Source of the DNA: JAAYAN01 sp964437215
GTDB taxonomy: Bacteria > Bacteroidota > Ignavibacteria > Ignavibacteriales > Melioribacteraceae
Assembly: GCA_964437215.1 (NCBI GenBank)
Contig: CAYTFZ010000004.1
Coordinates: forward strand, 12,074 to 76,073
DNA: 64,000 nucleotides
Reading direction: 5' to 3'
A model generated the notes under the pieces. The model was not told where the DNA came from. It saw nothing but the letters and a program-made list of their open reading frames with translations, and did no database searches. Below, one piece after another: positions 43,205 through 52,646 of the stretch. The translations under genes and the position numbers were made by a program. The first letter of the stretch is position 1. Every line of letters begins with the position of its first letter.

Positions 43205-44155
43205 TTACTCTTGTTTACTTTCAAGCCAGCGTTCTGCATCAATTGCAGCCATTGCACCTGTCCCGGCTGCTGTAATTGCCTGACGGTAAGTTTTATCAGC
43301 AACATCTCCCGCAGCAAATACACCTTCAATATTTGTATAAGTTGATCCCGGCTTTACAATTAGATAACCGGTTTCATCCATATCAAGCTGACCTTTAAAT
43401 AATTCGGTATTAGGTTTATGACCTATAGCCATAAAAATACCGTCAACCGGAACAACTTCTGTAGAACCATCTTTTGTGTTTTTTAATCGCGCAGAAGTAA
43501 CCATCTTTCTTCCGTTTTCATCAACACCTAATATTTCATCAATAACTGTATTAAGCATAAATTTAATTTTAGGATTTTTCTGTGCCCGTTCGAGCATTAT
43601 TTTTGAAGCGCGGAATTCTTCACGGCGATGAATTACAGTTACCTCGGAAGCAAAACGGGTTAAATAATTTGCTTCTTCCATTGCGCTGTCGCCGCCTCCA
43701 ACAACAAATATCTTTAAATTCCGGAAGAAAAATCCATCGCAGGTAGCACAAGCTGAAACACCGTAACCCATATATTTACTTTCCGATGGGATACCCATTA
43801 GTCGCGCGCTTGCTCCTGTTGAAATAATTACAGCATCAGCTGTGTGAATTTCATTTTCAGTTTTGATAGTAAATGGTCTTTTAGAGAAATCAACCTCTGT
43901 AACTACTTTGAAAAAACTTTGTGCCCCGAAACGCTGAGCTTGTTTACGCATAATGTCCATTAGTTCGGGACCGTTAATACCGTTTTCGAATCCCGGAAAA
44001 TTTTCAACTTCCGTTGTAATTGTAAGCTGTCCTCCGGGCTGTATTCCTTCAAAAATAACAGGTTCCAGATTTGCCCGGGAAGCATAAATAGCGGCTGTTA
44101 ATCCGGCAGGACCAGATCCGATTATTACTATATTGTGATGATGATTTTCAGACAT
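43205..44155 (-). CDS. trxB: Thioredoxin reductase
   Basis: 316 residues from the ATG at 44155, which has CGGAG nine bases upstream; an in-frame ATG at 44173 lies before that site. FAD loop VIIGSGPAGLTAAIYASRA, redox motif CATCDGFF, NADPH loop VVGGGDSAMEEANYLT, and the FAD-side GVFAAGDVADK near the end: all low-molecular-weight TrxR features. It passes electrons from NADPH to thioredoxin. Thioredoxin-fold proteins occur at 24654 and 35627, but no classical trxA is in the window. It ends the leftward redox gene set. Confidence 0.96.
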   Translation of the reverse strand: MSENHHHNIVIIGSGPAGLTAAIYASRANLEPVIFEGIQPGGQLTITTEVENFPGFENGINGPELMDIMRKQAQRFGAQSFFKVVTEVDFSKRPFTIKTENEIHTADAVIISTGASARLMGIPSESKYMGYGVSACATCDGFFFRNLKIFVVGGGDSAMEEANYLTRFASEVTVIHRREEFRASKIMLERAQKNPKIKFMLNTVIDEILGVDENGRKMVTSARLKNTKDGSTEVVPVDGIFMAIGHKPNTELFKGQLDMDETGYLIVKPGSTYTNIEGVFAAGDVADKTYRQAITAAGTGAMAAIDAERWLESKQE

Positions 44156-44276
44156 ATTTTCTCCGTTACTCAAAATTTTAACTTTTTATTGGATTCATTT
44201 AATAATAATAAGATTCAAAAAATATTATATAAAAATATTCAATTGGTTATTGAATTCATAGTTTAGAAAATTAAAA

Positions 44277-45236
44277 CTATGAATCGATAAAGACCTTTTT
44301 AAACTTCTGCATTACCTTTTCGGGAGAAAAATCCTGCGAAAAAGCATCGTAATTATATTTATTATTTGGTTTAAAATTTACTAAAATATTATAAAGCTGT
44401 TCGTCATCAAAATAATAAATTCCTTTCTCCTTAAGATGCCAGAAGTGTGCCTGTTCGGGAGAACGCGCAAATGTAATAACCGGTTTGTTTTTAATCGAAA
44501 ATTCTCCAACCGCAATTCCGAAAGTTTCACCGCGTAAACGGGCATGAAGCATAGCATCGCAAGTGTTAATAAATGCGGTTTTTATTTTATCATCTGCCGT
44601 ACCGCTAACAAATTTAATGTTTTCAAATGATTCGCCATCCAAAAAATTATCTGTGTTCATAAAAATGAAATAAATATTGCTCCGTTCACGGGCAATATAC
44701 TTTACAACTTCTTTTACAAAATCTATATCAAATGTATCTTTACCGCCATAACGTCCAAAAACTGTTGCATCCGCAGGTATTTTTAAATATTCGCGGAAAT
44801 GAAGTTGAACATCTGGAAGCTGAACAATATGCGGAACATAATCAAATTGTCCGCCGGTTACTACTTTGCTCATCCATTCCGAGATTACAGCATAAACATC
44901 CCCGTGCGGTTCAATTTCCCGAAAAACGCAATGAATACAATTTTTCGCTCCTTTTGCCAAAATACCATCGTTGGTTCCGTGCTTTATCGCATAAAAAATA
45001 TCACTTTTAGTCGAGTTGATAATTCTATTTAAATCTGTTAAATCACTGTACCAATTAATTTTTCCAAACCGTTTTTCAAATCTCTCAATCGCTTCAGTTG
45101 CATTGTGCTGATTATTTCGATTTGCAACAATAATCGATTTATTACAAAGAATTTCTTCATTAAAATGCGCGTAATCGAATAAAGCGACTTCTGTTCCCCG
45201 GATTGAAATTCCATTTGTATGAAATGCTATTTTCAT
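44277..45236 (-). CDS. GT-B-fold glycosyltransferase (GT4-like)
   Basis: 319 residues. The N-terminal half begins IAFHTNGISIRGTEVALFDYA, and the C-terminal half shows the donor-binding pattern LHARLRGETFGIAVGEFSIKNKPVITF (E-x7-E type). These fit GT-B enzymes of the GT4/GT1 group. Predicted to move a sugar from a nucleotide donor, but substrate and acceptor cannot be told. It lies 72 bases after queG on the same strand, with no other polysaccharide gene beside it, so its partner pathway is unclear. Confidence 0.78.
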   Translation of the reverse strand: MKIAFHTNGISIRGTEVALFDYAHFNEEILCNKSIIVANRNNQHNATEAIERFEKRFGKINWYSDLTDLNRIINSTKSDIFYAIKHGTNDGILAKGAKNCIHCVFREIEPHGDVYAVISEWMSKVVTGGQFDYVPHIVQLPDVQLHFREYLKIPADATVFGRYGGKDTFDIDFVKEVVKYIARERSNIYFIFMNTDNFLDGESFENIKFVSGTADDKIKTAFINTCDAMLHARLRGETFGIAVGEFSIKNKPVITFARSPEQAHFWHLKEKGIYYFDDEQLYNILVNFKPNNKYNYDAFSQDFSPEKVMQKFKKVFIDS

Positions 45237-45308
45237 TTTACGTATTTTTAGTTTAATTCAAATTTATGGAAAAATGAGGAGATGTAAAACCTTTTTGTAG
45301 GAATGATT

Positions 45309-46238
45309 CTAAGTTTTTTTTTTAATAAAACCTGCATTTCTTTTTAATCCTTTAAGCTTTGCTCGCATTATCGGACTTTCAAAAAAAATCTCTTTGAACT
45401 CCGAATTTGTCATTGTCATAATTTGGTTTAAATTTATTTCTTTGTATAGAATTTTCGAAAAATCAGGACTTTTTGTTTCAACAGCAAATTTAATATTCCA
45501 AGGGCAAACATCCTGACAAATATCGCATCCGAAAACCCAATTATTAAATTTTCCTTTAAACTCTTCCGGAATTTCACTTTTATTTTCAATTGTAAGGTAG
45601 GAAATGCATTTATTTGCATCCAAAACATATTCACTGATAATTGCATTTGTCGGGCAGGCATCAATGCAGGCAGTGCATTTCCCGCAAAAATCTTGCGCCG
45701 GAATATCATACTCGAATTCCGAATTGCAAATAATGTTTGCAATAAAAAACCAACTTCCAATTTCTTTTGAAATGATATTAGTATTTTTGCCTTGCCAGCC
45801 AAGTCCCGATTTTACTGCCCATACTTTGTCCATCACTGGTCCGGTATCAACATAACTAACAGCTTTAAATTCCGAATCTATATTTTTAAGATTTTGAATC
45901 AGTTTATCAAGTTTTCCCCAGATTATATAATGATAATCTTTGCCCCAGGCATATTGCGAGACCTTCCCTTTATTTTCTAATCCGGAAAATTTATCATCTT
46001 TATAATAATTAATTCCAAGCGAAATAACACTTTTTACTTCAGGAAGAATAAGCGATATATCAGCCTTCCTATCTAAATTATTCTCCATATATTTCATTCC
46101 GGCATGATAATTCTTCCGAAGCCATTTTTTCAGATTTTCTATTTCTCCGGTTAAGATGCAGAATTCGGAAAAACCTATTAGATCAAATCCAACTTTTCGG
46201 GCAGCATCAATTACAGTTTGATTATTCAGGATACTCAC
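45309..46238 (-). CDS. queG: Epoxyqueuosine reductase
   Basis: 309 residues. DUF1730 N-terminal domain with the cobalamin-site catalytic Asp in SYVDTGPVMDK, a GLGWQGKNTN loop, then two [4Fe-4S] motifs: CGKCTACIDACPT and CDICQDVCPWN. The enzyme reduces epoxyqueuosine to queuosine in tRNA using cobalamin and Fe-S centres. It is slightly shorter at the C-terminus than HEAT-repeat-bearing versions. It follows the Rieske gene by 3 bases, so it is in an operon with Rieske and MBL genes. Confidence 0.95.
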   Translation of the reverse strand: MSILNNQTVIDAARKVGFDLIGFSEFCILTGEIENLKKWLRKNYHAGMKYMENNLDRKADISLILPEVKSVISLGINYYKDDKFSGLENKGKVSQYAWGKDYHYIIWGKLDKLIQNLKNIDSEFKAVSYVDTGPVMDKVWAVKSGLGWQGKNTNIISKEIGSWFFIANIICNSEFEYDIPAQDFCGKCTACIDACPTNAIISEYVLDANKCISYLTIENKSEIPEEFKGKFNNWVFGCDICQDVCPWNIKFAVETKSPDFSKILYKEINLNQIMTMTNSEFKEIFFESPIMRAKLKGLKRNAGFIKKKT

Positions 46239-46241
46239 AAT

Positions 46242-46577
46242 TTACCAGGAATATTTTTTATCAGTAATTTTTACAAACACATTTCCGTTTTCAATTCTAA
46301 CATCATAACTTTCCACACCGTTTTTCCCGCCTTTAATAAAACCACTGGCAAGATTAAACTGCCATCCGTGCAACGGACAAGTGATAAAACCGTTTTCAAT
46401 AAATCCGTTGTAAAGAACCGACGAAAGCTGATGAGGGCAGAAATTATTTAATGCATAAATTTTATTGTTGTATTTAAAAACTGCAATTTCAACGTCGTTA
46501 ACAATAAATCTTTTGCCTTTATTTTCAACTAAATCAGATTCCTTGCAGATGTTAGAATATCCGTCATTTTCAATCAT
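46242..46577 (-). CDS. Rieske [2Fe-2S] protein
   Basis: 111 residues, a single Rieske domain without membrane segment. Ligands: Cys47 and His49 (FCPHQ) and Cys67 and His70 (TCPLHGWQF), the C-x-H and C-x2-H pairs. The second loop ends with the GWQF turn of NirD/ferredoxin-type Rieske proteins. It is a soluble electron carrier or a subunit for an oxygenase-like partner. Its start overlaps the MBL gene end (ATGATTGA), so the two are translationally coupled. The electron partner is unknown. Confidence 0.93.
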   Translation of the reverse strand: MIENDGYSNICKESDLVENKGKRFIVNDVEIAVFKYNNKIYALNNFCPHQLSSVLYNGFIENGFITCPLHGWQFNLASGFIKGGKNGVESYDVRIENGNVFVKITDKKYSW

Positions 46578-47418
46578 CTTCCAAACCCGAAAATCTTTCT
46601 TTTATTCCGAAACCTTTATCATTTAAATGAAGAGTTGCCACGGCTGTTTTACAATCGTGTTCAAAAATAATTTTCCAATTTTCTTCGGCAGCTTTAGTTA
46701 AAATTGTTTTTTTTTCGAGTAAAGTAATAAGTGGCTGAAGGTCGTATGCCATAATGTATGGGAGCGGAATATGAGCAGAAGTGGCAAGGAAATCGGCAGC
46801 AAACAGGACAGTATTTCCGGAGTCGGAAAATTTTAACATCTGCATAGCAAAAGTATGACCATTAACAACTTGAATAGAAATTTCATCATCAAACTGAAAT
46901 TCGCTGTCTGTAAGATTTAATAATCCTGAATCGAAAATAGGCATAAATCTATCTGGAAAATAGCTGGCTTTGTCTCTTTCGCAAGGATTCAGCGCCCACT
47001 CGAACTGTTTTTTCTGAATGTGATATTTTGCATTAGTGAAAGCGGGTTGGAATTTGCCGTTGTCCCAAATTACCGAACCTCCGCAATGGTCGAAATGAAG
47101 ATGAGTAAGAAAAACATCTGTAATTTCATCTGCAGTTACACCCAGATTAATAAGAGATTTTTGTAAAATATCATCTCCGGTTTGATAAATTTTGCAGAAT
47201 TTTTCATCCCAGCCAGATCCTATTCCGGTGTCCACAAGAATTTTTTTATTATCAGAAGTCGCCAGCAAACATCGGGCAGTTAGTTGTATCCTGTTGTTTT
47301 CGTCAGAATCAAAATCTTTTTCCCAAAGATTTTTCGGAACAACCCCGAATATTGCACCTCCGTCCAGCATCATTGTTCCTGCTTCAACCAACTTTAGTTT
47401 ATATTTGCCTATTTTCAT
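46570..47418 (-). CDS. Metallo-beta-lactamase fold hydrolase
   Basis: 282 residues with the metal-binding motif His106-x-His108-x-Asp110-His111 (THLHFDHCGG), LVDTGIGSGWDEKF before it, and later metal ligands in the NGHTFAMQM (His) and VLFAADFLA (Asp) regions. The layout resembles lactonase/Zn-dependent hydrolases (AHL-lactonase-like) rather than beta-lactamases, but the substrate is unknown. First gene of a unit with Rieske and queG (overlap and 3-base gap). The ferredoxin terminator lies just upstream. Confidence 0.88.
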   Translation of the reverse strand: MKIGKYKLKLVEAGTMMLDGGAIFGVVPKNLWEKDFDSDENNRIQLTARCLLATSDNKKILVDTGIGSGWDEKFCKIYQTGDDILQKSLINLGVTADEITDVFLTHLHFDHCGGSVIWDNGKFQPAFTNAKYHIQKKQFEWALNPCERDKASYFPDRFMPIFDSGLLNLTDSEFQFDDEISIQVVNGHTFAMQMLKFSDSGNTVLFAADFLATSAHIPLPYIMAYDLQPLITLLEKKTILTKAAEENWKIIFEHDCKTAVATLHLNDKGFGIKERFSGLEDD

Positions 47419-47428
47419 TTGTTCTCAT

Positions 47429-47470
47429 TAAAAAAAAGGCTTTTCAAAAGAGATAATCTTCCAAAAAGCC
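47429..47470 (-). terminator. Rho-independent terminator of the ferredoxin gene
   Basis: On the minus strand GGCTTTTTGG ... AAAAGCC is followed by a run of seven or more T, just after the ferredoxin stop. Confidence 0.8.
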
Positions 47471-47490
47471 CAAATAAAATAAATTATAAT

Positions 47491-47823
47491 TTATCTTCCA
47501 AGAGAATCGAGATGTGCTTTACGGGCAAGTAAAGTGGTTTCGTCTTCAACATGGTTCGGATCAGGCACACAGCAATCAACAGGGCAAACTGCAGCACATT
47601 GAGGTTCATCGTGAAATCCTTTGCATTCAGTACATTTATCAGGAACAATATAAAAATGATCATTAGAAAAAAAACCGTTTGTACCCGAAGGAGCAGCATC
47701 TCCGTCGCCATATGATTTACCGCCAAGCTCCCAATTAGCGCCTCCTTCATAAATTGCTGTGTTTGGACATTCGGGCTCGCAAGCTCCGCAGTTTATGCAT
47801 TCGTCGGTTATCATTATTGCCAT
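47491..47823 (-). CDS. YfhL-type 2[4Fe-4S] ferredoxin
   Basis: 110 residues. First cluster motif [12 protein letters not shown] at the N-terminus and second motif [21 protein letters not shown], with the long spacing between the second and third cysteines typical of the YfhL/Alvin ferredoxins. A ~30-residue insertion ([19 protein letters not shown]) lies between the clusters. The C-terminal [12 protein letters not shown] helix is also family-typical. A GGAG site precedes the ATG. Monocistronic. Low-potential electron donor; possible partners in the window include KamA-like and QueG proteins. Confidence 0.94.
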   Translation of the reverse strand: MAIMITDECINCGACEPECPNTAIYEGGANWELGGKSYGDGDAAPSGTNGFFSNDHFYIVPDKCTECKGFHDEPQCAAVCPVDCCVPDPNHVEDETTLLARKAHLDSLGR

Positions 47824-47959
47824 ATTTACTCCGTTTTTAAGTGTTCAAAAAAATAAAACGTTTATAATAGATTATTAAATAATAAAAGATACCTTTCGTA
47901 TATTATCGAAAATATTGGATTTATGCAATTCAATAATAATATTTCAAGCAAATGAGGGC

Positions 47960-47983
47960 AAAAAAAACCCCGGTAAACCGGGG
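47960..47983 (-). terminator. Rho-independent terminator of glnA
   Basis: GC-rich stem CCCCGG / CCGGGG with loop TAAA; on the minus strand it is followed by a run of seven T. Confidence 0.93.
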
Positions 47984-48011
47984 CATGCAAAAAAAAAGTC
48001 ACTTCAAATTA

Positions 48012-49439
48012 TTATATATCGTAATATAATTGGAATTCAAATGGATGAGGTCTTAAAGCCATAGCCTTAACTTCATTTGTCATTTTATAATTAATCCAGG
48101 CATTTATAACGTCTTCTGTAAATACATTTCCTTTAAGCAGATATTCGTGATCATCTTTAAGGGCTTGTAATGCTTCTTCGAGACTTCCAGGAGTATTAGG
48201 TACATTAGCTAATTCTTCAGGTTCCATATCGTAAATATCTTTATCTAATGGTTCACCGGGATCAATTCGGTTTTGGATTCCGTCGAGACCAGCCATCATT
48301 ATTGCTGTGAAAGCAAGATAAGGATTTGAAGAAGCATCCGGGCAACGGAATTCAACACGTTTAGCTTTAGGATTATTGCTGTACATCGGTATTCTCACAG
48401 ATGCACTTCTGTTTCTTTGAGAATATGCAAGGTTTACAGGAGCTTCAAAACCTGGAACAAGTCTTTTATAAGAATTTGTTGTAGGGTTTGTAAAAGCACA
48501 GAGAGAAGCAGCGTGTTTAAGAATTCCTCCGATATAGTGTAAAGCAGTTTCGCTGAGACCGGCATAACCGTCACCGTAAAATAAAGGCTTGCTCTCTTTC
48601 CATAAACTTAAATGGATATGCATTCCGCTTCCATTGTCGCCGAAAATCGGTTTTGGCATATAAGTTACGGTTTTTCCATTTTGGAAAGCTGTATTTTTAA
48701 CAACATATTTAAAAAGTAATAAAGTATCCGCCATTTTTAACATAGGTTGAAATCTCAAACCGATTTCACACTGTCCGCCGCTTGCAACTTCGTGGTGAGC
48801 TACTTCAACAGGAATTCCCATATTAATAAGATTTGTACACATTTCATTTCTTAAATCAACAAGCGAATCTGTTGGAGGAACAGGGAAATAGCCACCTTTA
48901 TATCTTGGTTTGTAACCTAAATTCGGACTTTCTTCACGACCGGTATTCCAAGAACCTTCAGAAGAATCAACTTGATAGAATGTACCGTTCTGATAATTAT
49001 CATATCTAACATCGTCGAAAATAAAAAACTCAGCTTCAGGACCATAATAAGCTGTATCAGCAATTCCTGTAGATTTCAAATAAGCTTCAGCTTTTTGAAC
49101 GATATTTCTTGGGCATCTTTCATATCTTTCTTTAGTTACAGGATCAATTACATCGCAAACAAGTGAAATTGTTGGCGCTTTGATAAAAGGATCAAGAAAC
49201 ATAGTGGTTGGATCGGGTACAATTATCATATCGCTTTCATTTATTGCCTTCCATCCTCTTATTGAAGAAGCATCGAAACCTACACCGTTCACAAAAGTAT
49301 CTTCATCAAATTCACCAATAGGTTTAGTGGTATGCTGCCACTGTCCAGGAAAATCCATAAATTTAAAATCAACAAATTTAATGTTATTGTCTTTTACAAA
49401 CTTCATAACATCTTTTGGGGTTTTAATAGAGCCATCCAT
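48012..49439 (-). CDS. glnA: Glutamine synthetase type I
   Basis: 475 residues, GSI length. [17 protein letters not shown] (beta-Grasp to catalytic region), [10 protein letters not shown] (Glu metal ligand), [13 protein letters not shown] (His269-type ATP/metal site), and [27 protein letters not shown]. The DIYDMEPEE segment with a Tyr is where adenylylated GSI-beta enzymes carry the target tyrosine, so it may be adenylylated; the adenylyltransferase is not in the window. It makes glutamine from glutamate, ammonium and ATP. CGGAG lies nine bases before the ATG. It is 24 bases after an Lrp/AsnC gene, a probable local regulator. Confidence 0.97.
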   Translation of the reverse strand: MDGSIKTPKDVMKFVKDNNIKFVDFKFMDFPGQWQHTTKPIGEFDEDTFVNGVGFDASSIRGWKAINESDMIIVPDPTTMFLDPFIKAPTISLVCDVIDPVTKERYERCPRNIVQKAEAYLKSTGIADTAYYGPEAEFFIFDDVRYDNYQNGTFYQVDSSEGSWNTGREESPNLGYKPRYKGGYFPVPPTDSLVDLRNEMCTNLINMGIPVEVAHHEVASGGQCEIGLRFQPMLKMADTLLLFKYVVKNTAFQNGKTVTYMPKPIFGDNGSGMHIHLSLWKESKPLFYGDGYAGLSETALHYIGGILKHAASLCAFTNPTTNSYKRLVPGFEAPVNLAYSQRNRSASVRIPMYSNNPKAKRVEFRCPDASSNPYLAFTAIMMAGLDGIQNRIDPGEPLDKDIYDMEPEELANVPNTPGSLEEALQALKDDHEYLLKGNVFTEDVINAWINYKMTNEVKAMALRPHPFEFQLYYDI

Positions 49440-49463
49440 AAATACTCCGTTTAATTATAATTA

Positions 49464-49916
49464 TTAAATATTTAACTTAGTTGTTTCTTTTAGTGTCGAT
49501 AGTACAAAACTGGTTAATGTTCTGTTAACTCCGGGCCAGGATTGTATTTTGCGTAAAAGGGCTTCCAAAGACGAAGTATCTTTTACAATTGTTTTAAGAA
49601 TATGAGAGCCGTCGCCTAAAATTGCATGACACTCAAGTATTTCTGGAGTTTCTGCCACACGGTTTGCCAGCTCTTCATAGTTTTGAGAAGTGCCCATAAC
49701 AAGCGTTATGAAAGCCATAATATCATAACCGAACATTTTTCTGTCCAGTTTGGCATAATAGCCGTCAATGATATTTTTTTTCTCTAATTTCCGCAACCTC
49801 TCGCTCAATGAGGGTAATGATAATCCAACGGCATCAGCCAATTCATTTCGTTTGGTTCTGCCTTTTTCCTGAAGGATATTCAGGATTTTAACGTCTACTG
49901 TGTCCAACATAATCAC
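49464..49916 (-). CDS. Lrp/AsnC family transcriptional regulator
   Basis: 150 residues. N-terminal winged HTH (DTVDVKILNILQEKGRTKRNELADAVGLSLPSLSERLRKLEKKNIIDGYYA) and a C-terminal AsnC/RAM ligand-binding domain (GYDIMAFITLVMG, HAILGDGSHILKTIV). RAM domains bind amino acids and control oligomer state. AAGGTG precedes the ATG. It lies directly upstream of glnA on the same strand, so it likely controls glnA and is co-transcribed with it; the effector (glutamine, leucine or other) is unknown. Confidence 0.93.
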   Translation of the reverse strand: MIMLDTVDVKILNILQEKGRTKRNELADAVGLSLPSLSERLRKLEKKNIIDGYYAKLDRKMFGYDIMAFITLVMGTSQNYEELANRVAETPEILECHAILGDGSHILKTIVKDTSSLEALLRKIQSWPGVNRTLTSFVLSTLKETTKLNI

Positions 49917-50090
49917 CTTAATAAATTAGGATAAACATTTATTATGGCTCAAAATATAAGGCAAAGTATTTTAATATGCAACAAAAAATTTACACAAAAA
50001 GAAGAATTTAATTATAAATTAACCTGACGCCCGTAAAAATAAATTTTAATTTATTAACAGGATAGCTGATTCAGCATTTACATAAAGTAA

Positions 50091-51257
50091 TTATTTAGCA
50101 GAAATAATTGAAGTTACTTTATCGGCGGCATCGTGAAGAGTTGAGGCTACCGAAAAATTAAGTCCGGAATTTTTAAGTAAAATTTTAGCTTCGTTGGCAT
50201 TTGTGCCTTCAAGACGTATAACAACGGGAACATTAACATGCACTTCATTTATAGCATCAATAATGCCTTGAGCAACGCGGTCGCATCTTACAATTCCGCC
50301 GAAAATGTTAATCAGCATTGCTTTAACATTCGGATCCGATAAAATAATTTTAAAACCGTTTGCAACTGTTGTTTTATTTGCACCGCCGCCTACATCTAAA
50401 AAATTTGCCGGTTCTCCGCCCGAAAGTTTTATTATATCCATGCTTGCCATTGCCAAACCGGCTCCGTTTACCATACATCCAACATTACCGTCAAGTTTAA
50501 TATAATTTAGTTTATTTTTGGAAGCTTCAATTTCAAGAGGTTCCTCTTCGTTAAAATCCCGTAATTTGTAAATTTCAGGATGTCGGTAAATTGCATTGTC
50601 GTCAAAATTCATCTTTGCATCTAAAGCAAGTATTTCACCTTCTTTTGTTAAAACAAGGGGATTTATCTCGGCAATGGAAGAATCAGTTTTTATATAAGCT
50701 TCGTAAAGCCGCATTAGGAAATCAGAAGCATTTTTAACTTGATTTCCGGTCAGTCCCATTGCAAAAGCAACTTTGCGCGATTGAAACTCACGAAGTCCCA
50801 AGGAAGGTTCAATAATCTCTTTAATTATCAATTCTGGTGTTTCGGATGCAACCTTTTCTATTTCAACGCCGCCCTCAGTTGAAGCCATCAATACATTTTT
50901 GGAAATTGATCTGTCAAGTGTTATTCCAACATAAAATTCTTTTTTAATATTTAACCCTTGTTCAATTAGTATAGTTTTTACTTTTCTTCCTTCGGCTCCT
51001 GTTTGGTGTGTAACAAGAGTTGAGCCAAGCATTAAAGATGCAAACTTTTCAACTTCCGATAAAGATTGTGCTATTTTTACACCGCCAGCTTTACCGCGTC
51101 CTCCGGCGTGGATTTGAGCTTTAACCACCCAAACATTCCCGCCTATTTTTTCGGCAGCTTTTACAGCGCCTTTAACAGATTTAGCGTAGTATCCTTTAGG
51201 AGAAGCGACTTTAAATTCTTTTAATATTCTTTTTGCCTGATATTCGTGAATTTTCAT
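50091..51257 (-). CDS. sucC: Succinyl-CoA ligase (ADP-forming), beta subunit
   Basis: 388 residues. ATP-grasp N-terminal half (MKIHEYQAKRILKEF, VVKAQIHAGGRGKAGGVK) and the C-terminal ligase half with GAGLAMASMDIIKLSGGEPANFLDVGGGA and INIFGGIVRCDRVAQGI, which are SucC signatures. Catalyses succinyl-CoA + ADP/Pi to succinate + ATP + CoA in the TCA cycle, as a complex with SucD. No sucD lies adjacent here, unlike in many bacteria; it must be elsewhere. It has its own AAGGATG ribosome-binding site and promoter region. Confidence 0.96.
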   Translation of the reverse strand: MKIHEYQAKRILKEFKVASPKGYYAKSVKGAVKAAEKIGGNVWVVKAQIHAGGRGKAGGVKIAQSLSEVEKFASLMLGSTLVTHQTGAEGRKVKTILIEQGLNIKKEFYVGITLDRSISKNVLMASTEGGVEIEKVASETPELIIKEIIEPSLGLREFQSRKVAFAMGLTGNQVKNASDFLMRLYEAYIKTDSSIAEINPLVLTKEGEILALDAKMNFDDNAIYRHPEIYKLRDFNEEEPLEIEASKNKLNYIKLDGNVGCMVNGAGLAMASMDIIKLSGGEPANFLDVGGGANKTTVANGFKIILSDPNVKAMLINIFGGIVRCDRVAQGIIDAINEVHVNVPVVIRLEGTNANEAKILLKNSGLNFSVASTLHDAADKVTSIISAK

Positions 51258-51329
51258 AATATCTTCATCCTTTAGATTTTAATATATTTAATATAAATAA
51301 AACACACTTACTGAAAATGAAGTTCAGAT

Positions 51330-52646
51330 TTATCTGTTATTTTCGACTGTTTTTTTACCGAATTGAGCATCAATATTGATGAATTTAGCTAAGATAAAAG
51401 ACGGAACAGTAGCAATTACTACCCAAATAAAGAATAATTTATATCCAATCATTTCCTGAATCCATCCGCTGATGCTGCCGGGCAGCATCATACCTAAAGC
51501 CATAAATCCTGTTGTAATGGCATAATTTGCAGTTTTATGTTCCCCTTCGGATAAAAGCATCATATACATCATAATGGCGGTAAACCCGAACCCATACCCG
51601 AATTGTTCAATTGCTACGCAGGAGCTGATAATATAAAACGAGGAATTCAATGATATTGAAAGATATACATAAACCAAATTCGGCAGGTTAATTGCAGCAA
51701 GCATCCACCACAGCCAATATTTTAATCCTTTATTTGCAACAGCAATTCCTCCGAGTATGCCGCCGGCTGAAAGAGCGATCATACCTATTGTTCCGTATAT
51801 CAATCCTACATCACCGGTTTCAAGCGCCAAACCGCCTTTACTTTTTTCATCAAGTAGAAAAGGCGCTGCAAGTTTTACAAGCTGCGATTCTCCAAGACGG
51901 TAAATTAAAACAAACGCTATTCCCAGCCATATTTTTTCTTTTTCAAAAAAAAGCTGGAAGGTTTTGAAAAAATCGGATATAATTTCAGCAAAATTCTTTT
52001 TTGTAGAAGATTTATCTGATGGATTTACAGGAATTAAAAAATAATGATAAAGCGCAAGCGATAGGAGAAAAAAGCTTAAAATTAGGAAGGTAACCAGCCA
52101 GGCAAATTTTATCTGAGGAATTTCAACATTTAGTTTTTCCAGCAGATAAGAATGCTGTTCAAGATATCCTGCAAAAATGACCAGAACTCCCTGGCAAAAT
52201 ATCATACCTAGTCGATAAAATGTACTTCTTATTCCTACAAAATAAGCCTGGTCTCCCGATGATAATTCAATCAAATAAAATCCATCAGCTGCAATATCGT
52301 GTGTTGCCGAATTGAATGCAACAAGCCACATTAACGCAAGCGAATATCTGAAAAAATCATCAGAAACGAGCGAAAAACCAATCCCTGCAAAGGCTGCTCC
52401 CATTATAAGCTGAGTTATAAGAATCCAATGCCGTTTTGTTCTGAAAATATCTATAAAAGGACTCCATAAAGGTTTTATTACCCATGGAAGATAAAGCAAG
52501 GCAGTGTATAAAGCTATTTCGGTATTCGAAACATTCAGCCGTTTGTACATAATTGTTGAAATAACAATTACAACAGTATAGGGTACGCTTTCGGCAATAT
52601 AAAGCGACGGTATCCAAGTCCAGGCAGAGCGTTTTTCTGATTTCAT
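51330..52646 (-). CDS. AmpG-like MFS transporter
   Basis: 438 residues, 12 membrane segments. Features of the AmpG/muropeptide permease group: IPSLYIAESVPYTVV in the first helix, ALLYLPWVIKPLWSPFID (the loop 2-3 signature) and HDIAADGFYLIELS. AmpG imports GlcNAc-anhydroMurNAc muropeptides; sugar permeases of the same group also exist. The gene overlaps the end of the sugar kinase by 4 bases (ATGA), so permease and kinase work together; uptake and phosphorylation of an amino sugar or wall fragment fits best. Confidence 0.87.
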   Translation of the reverse strand: MKSEKRSAWTWIPSLYIAESVPYTVVIVISTIMYKRLNVSNTEIALYTALLYLPWVIKPLWSPFIDIFRTKRHWILITQLIMGAAFAGIGFSLVSDDFFRYSLALMWLVAFNSATHDIAADGFYLIELSSGDQAYFVGIRSTFYRLGMIFCQGVLVIFAGYLEQHSYLLEKLNVEIPQIKFAWLVTFLILSFFLLSLALYHYFLIPVNPSDKSSTKKNFAEIISDFFKTFQLFFEKEKIWLGIAFVLIYRLGESQLVKLAAPFLLDEKSKGGLALETGDVGLIYGTIGMIALSAGGILGGIAVANKGLKYWLWWMLAAINLPNLVYVYLSISLNSSFYIISSCVAIEQFGYGFGFTAIMMYMMLLSEGEHKTANYAITTGFMALGMMLPGSISGWIQEMIGYKLFFIWVVIATVPSFILAKFINIDAQFGKKTVENNR

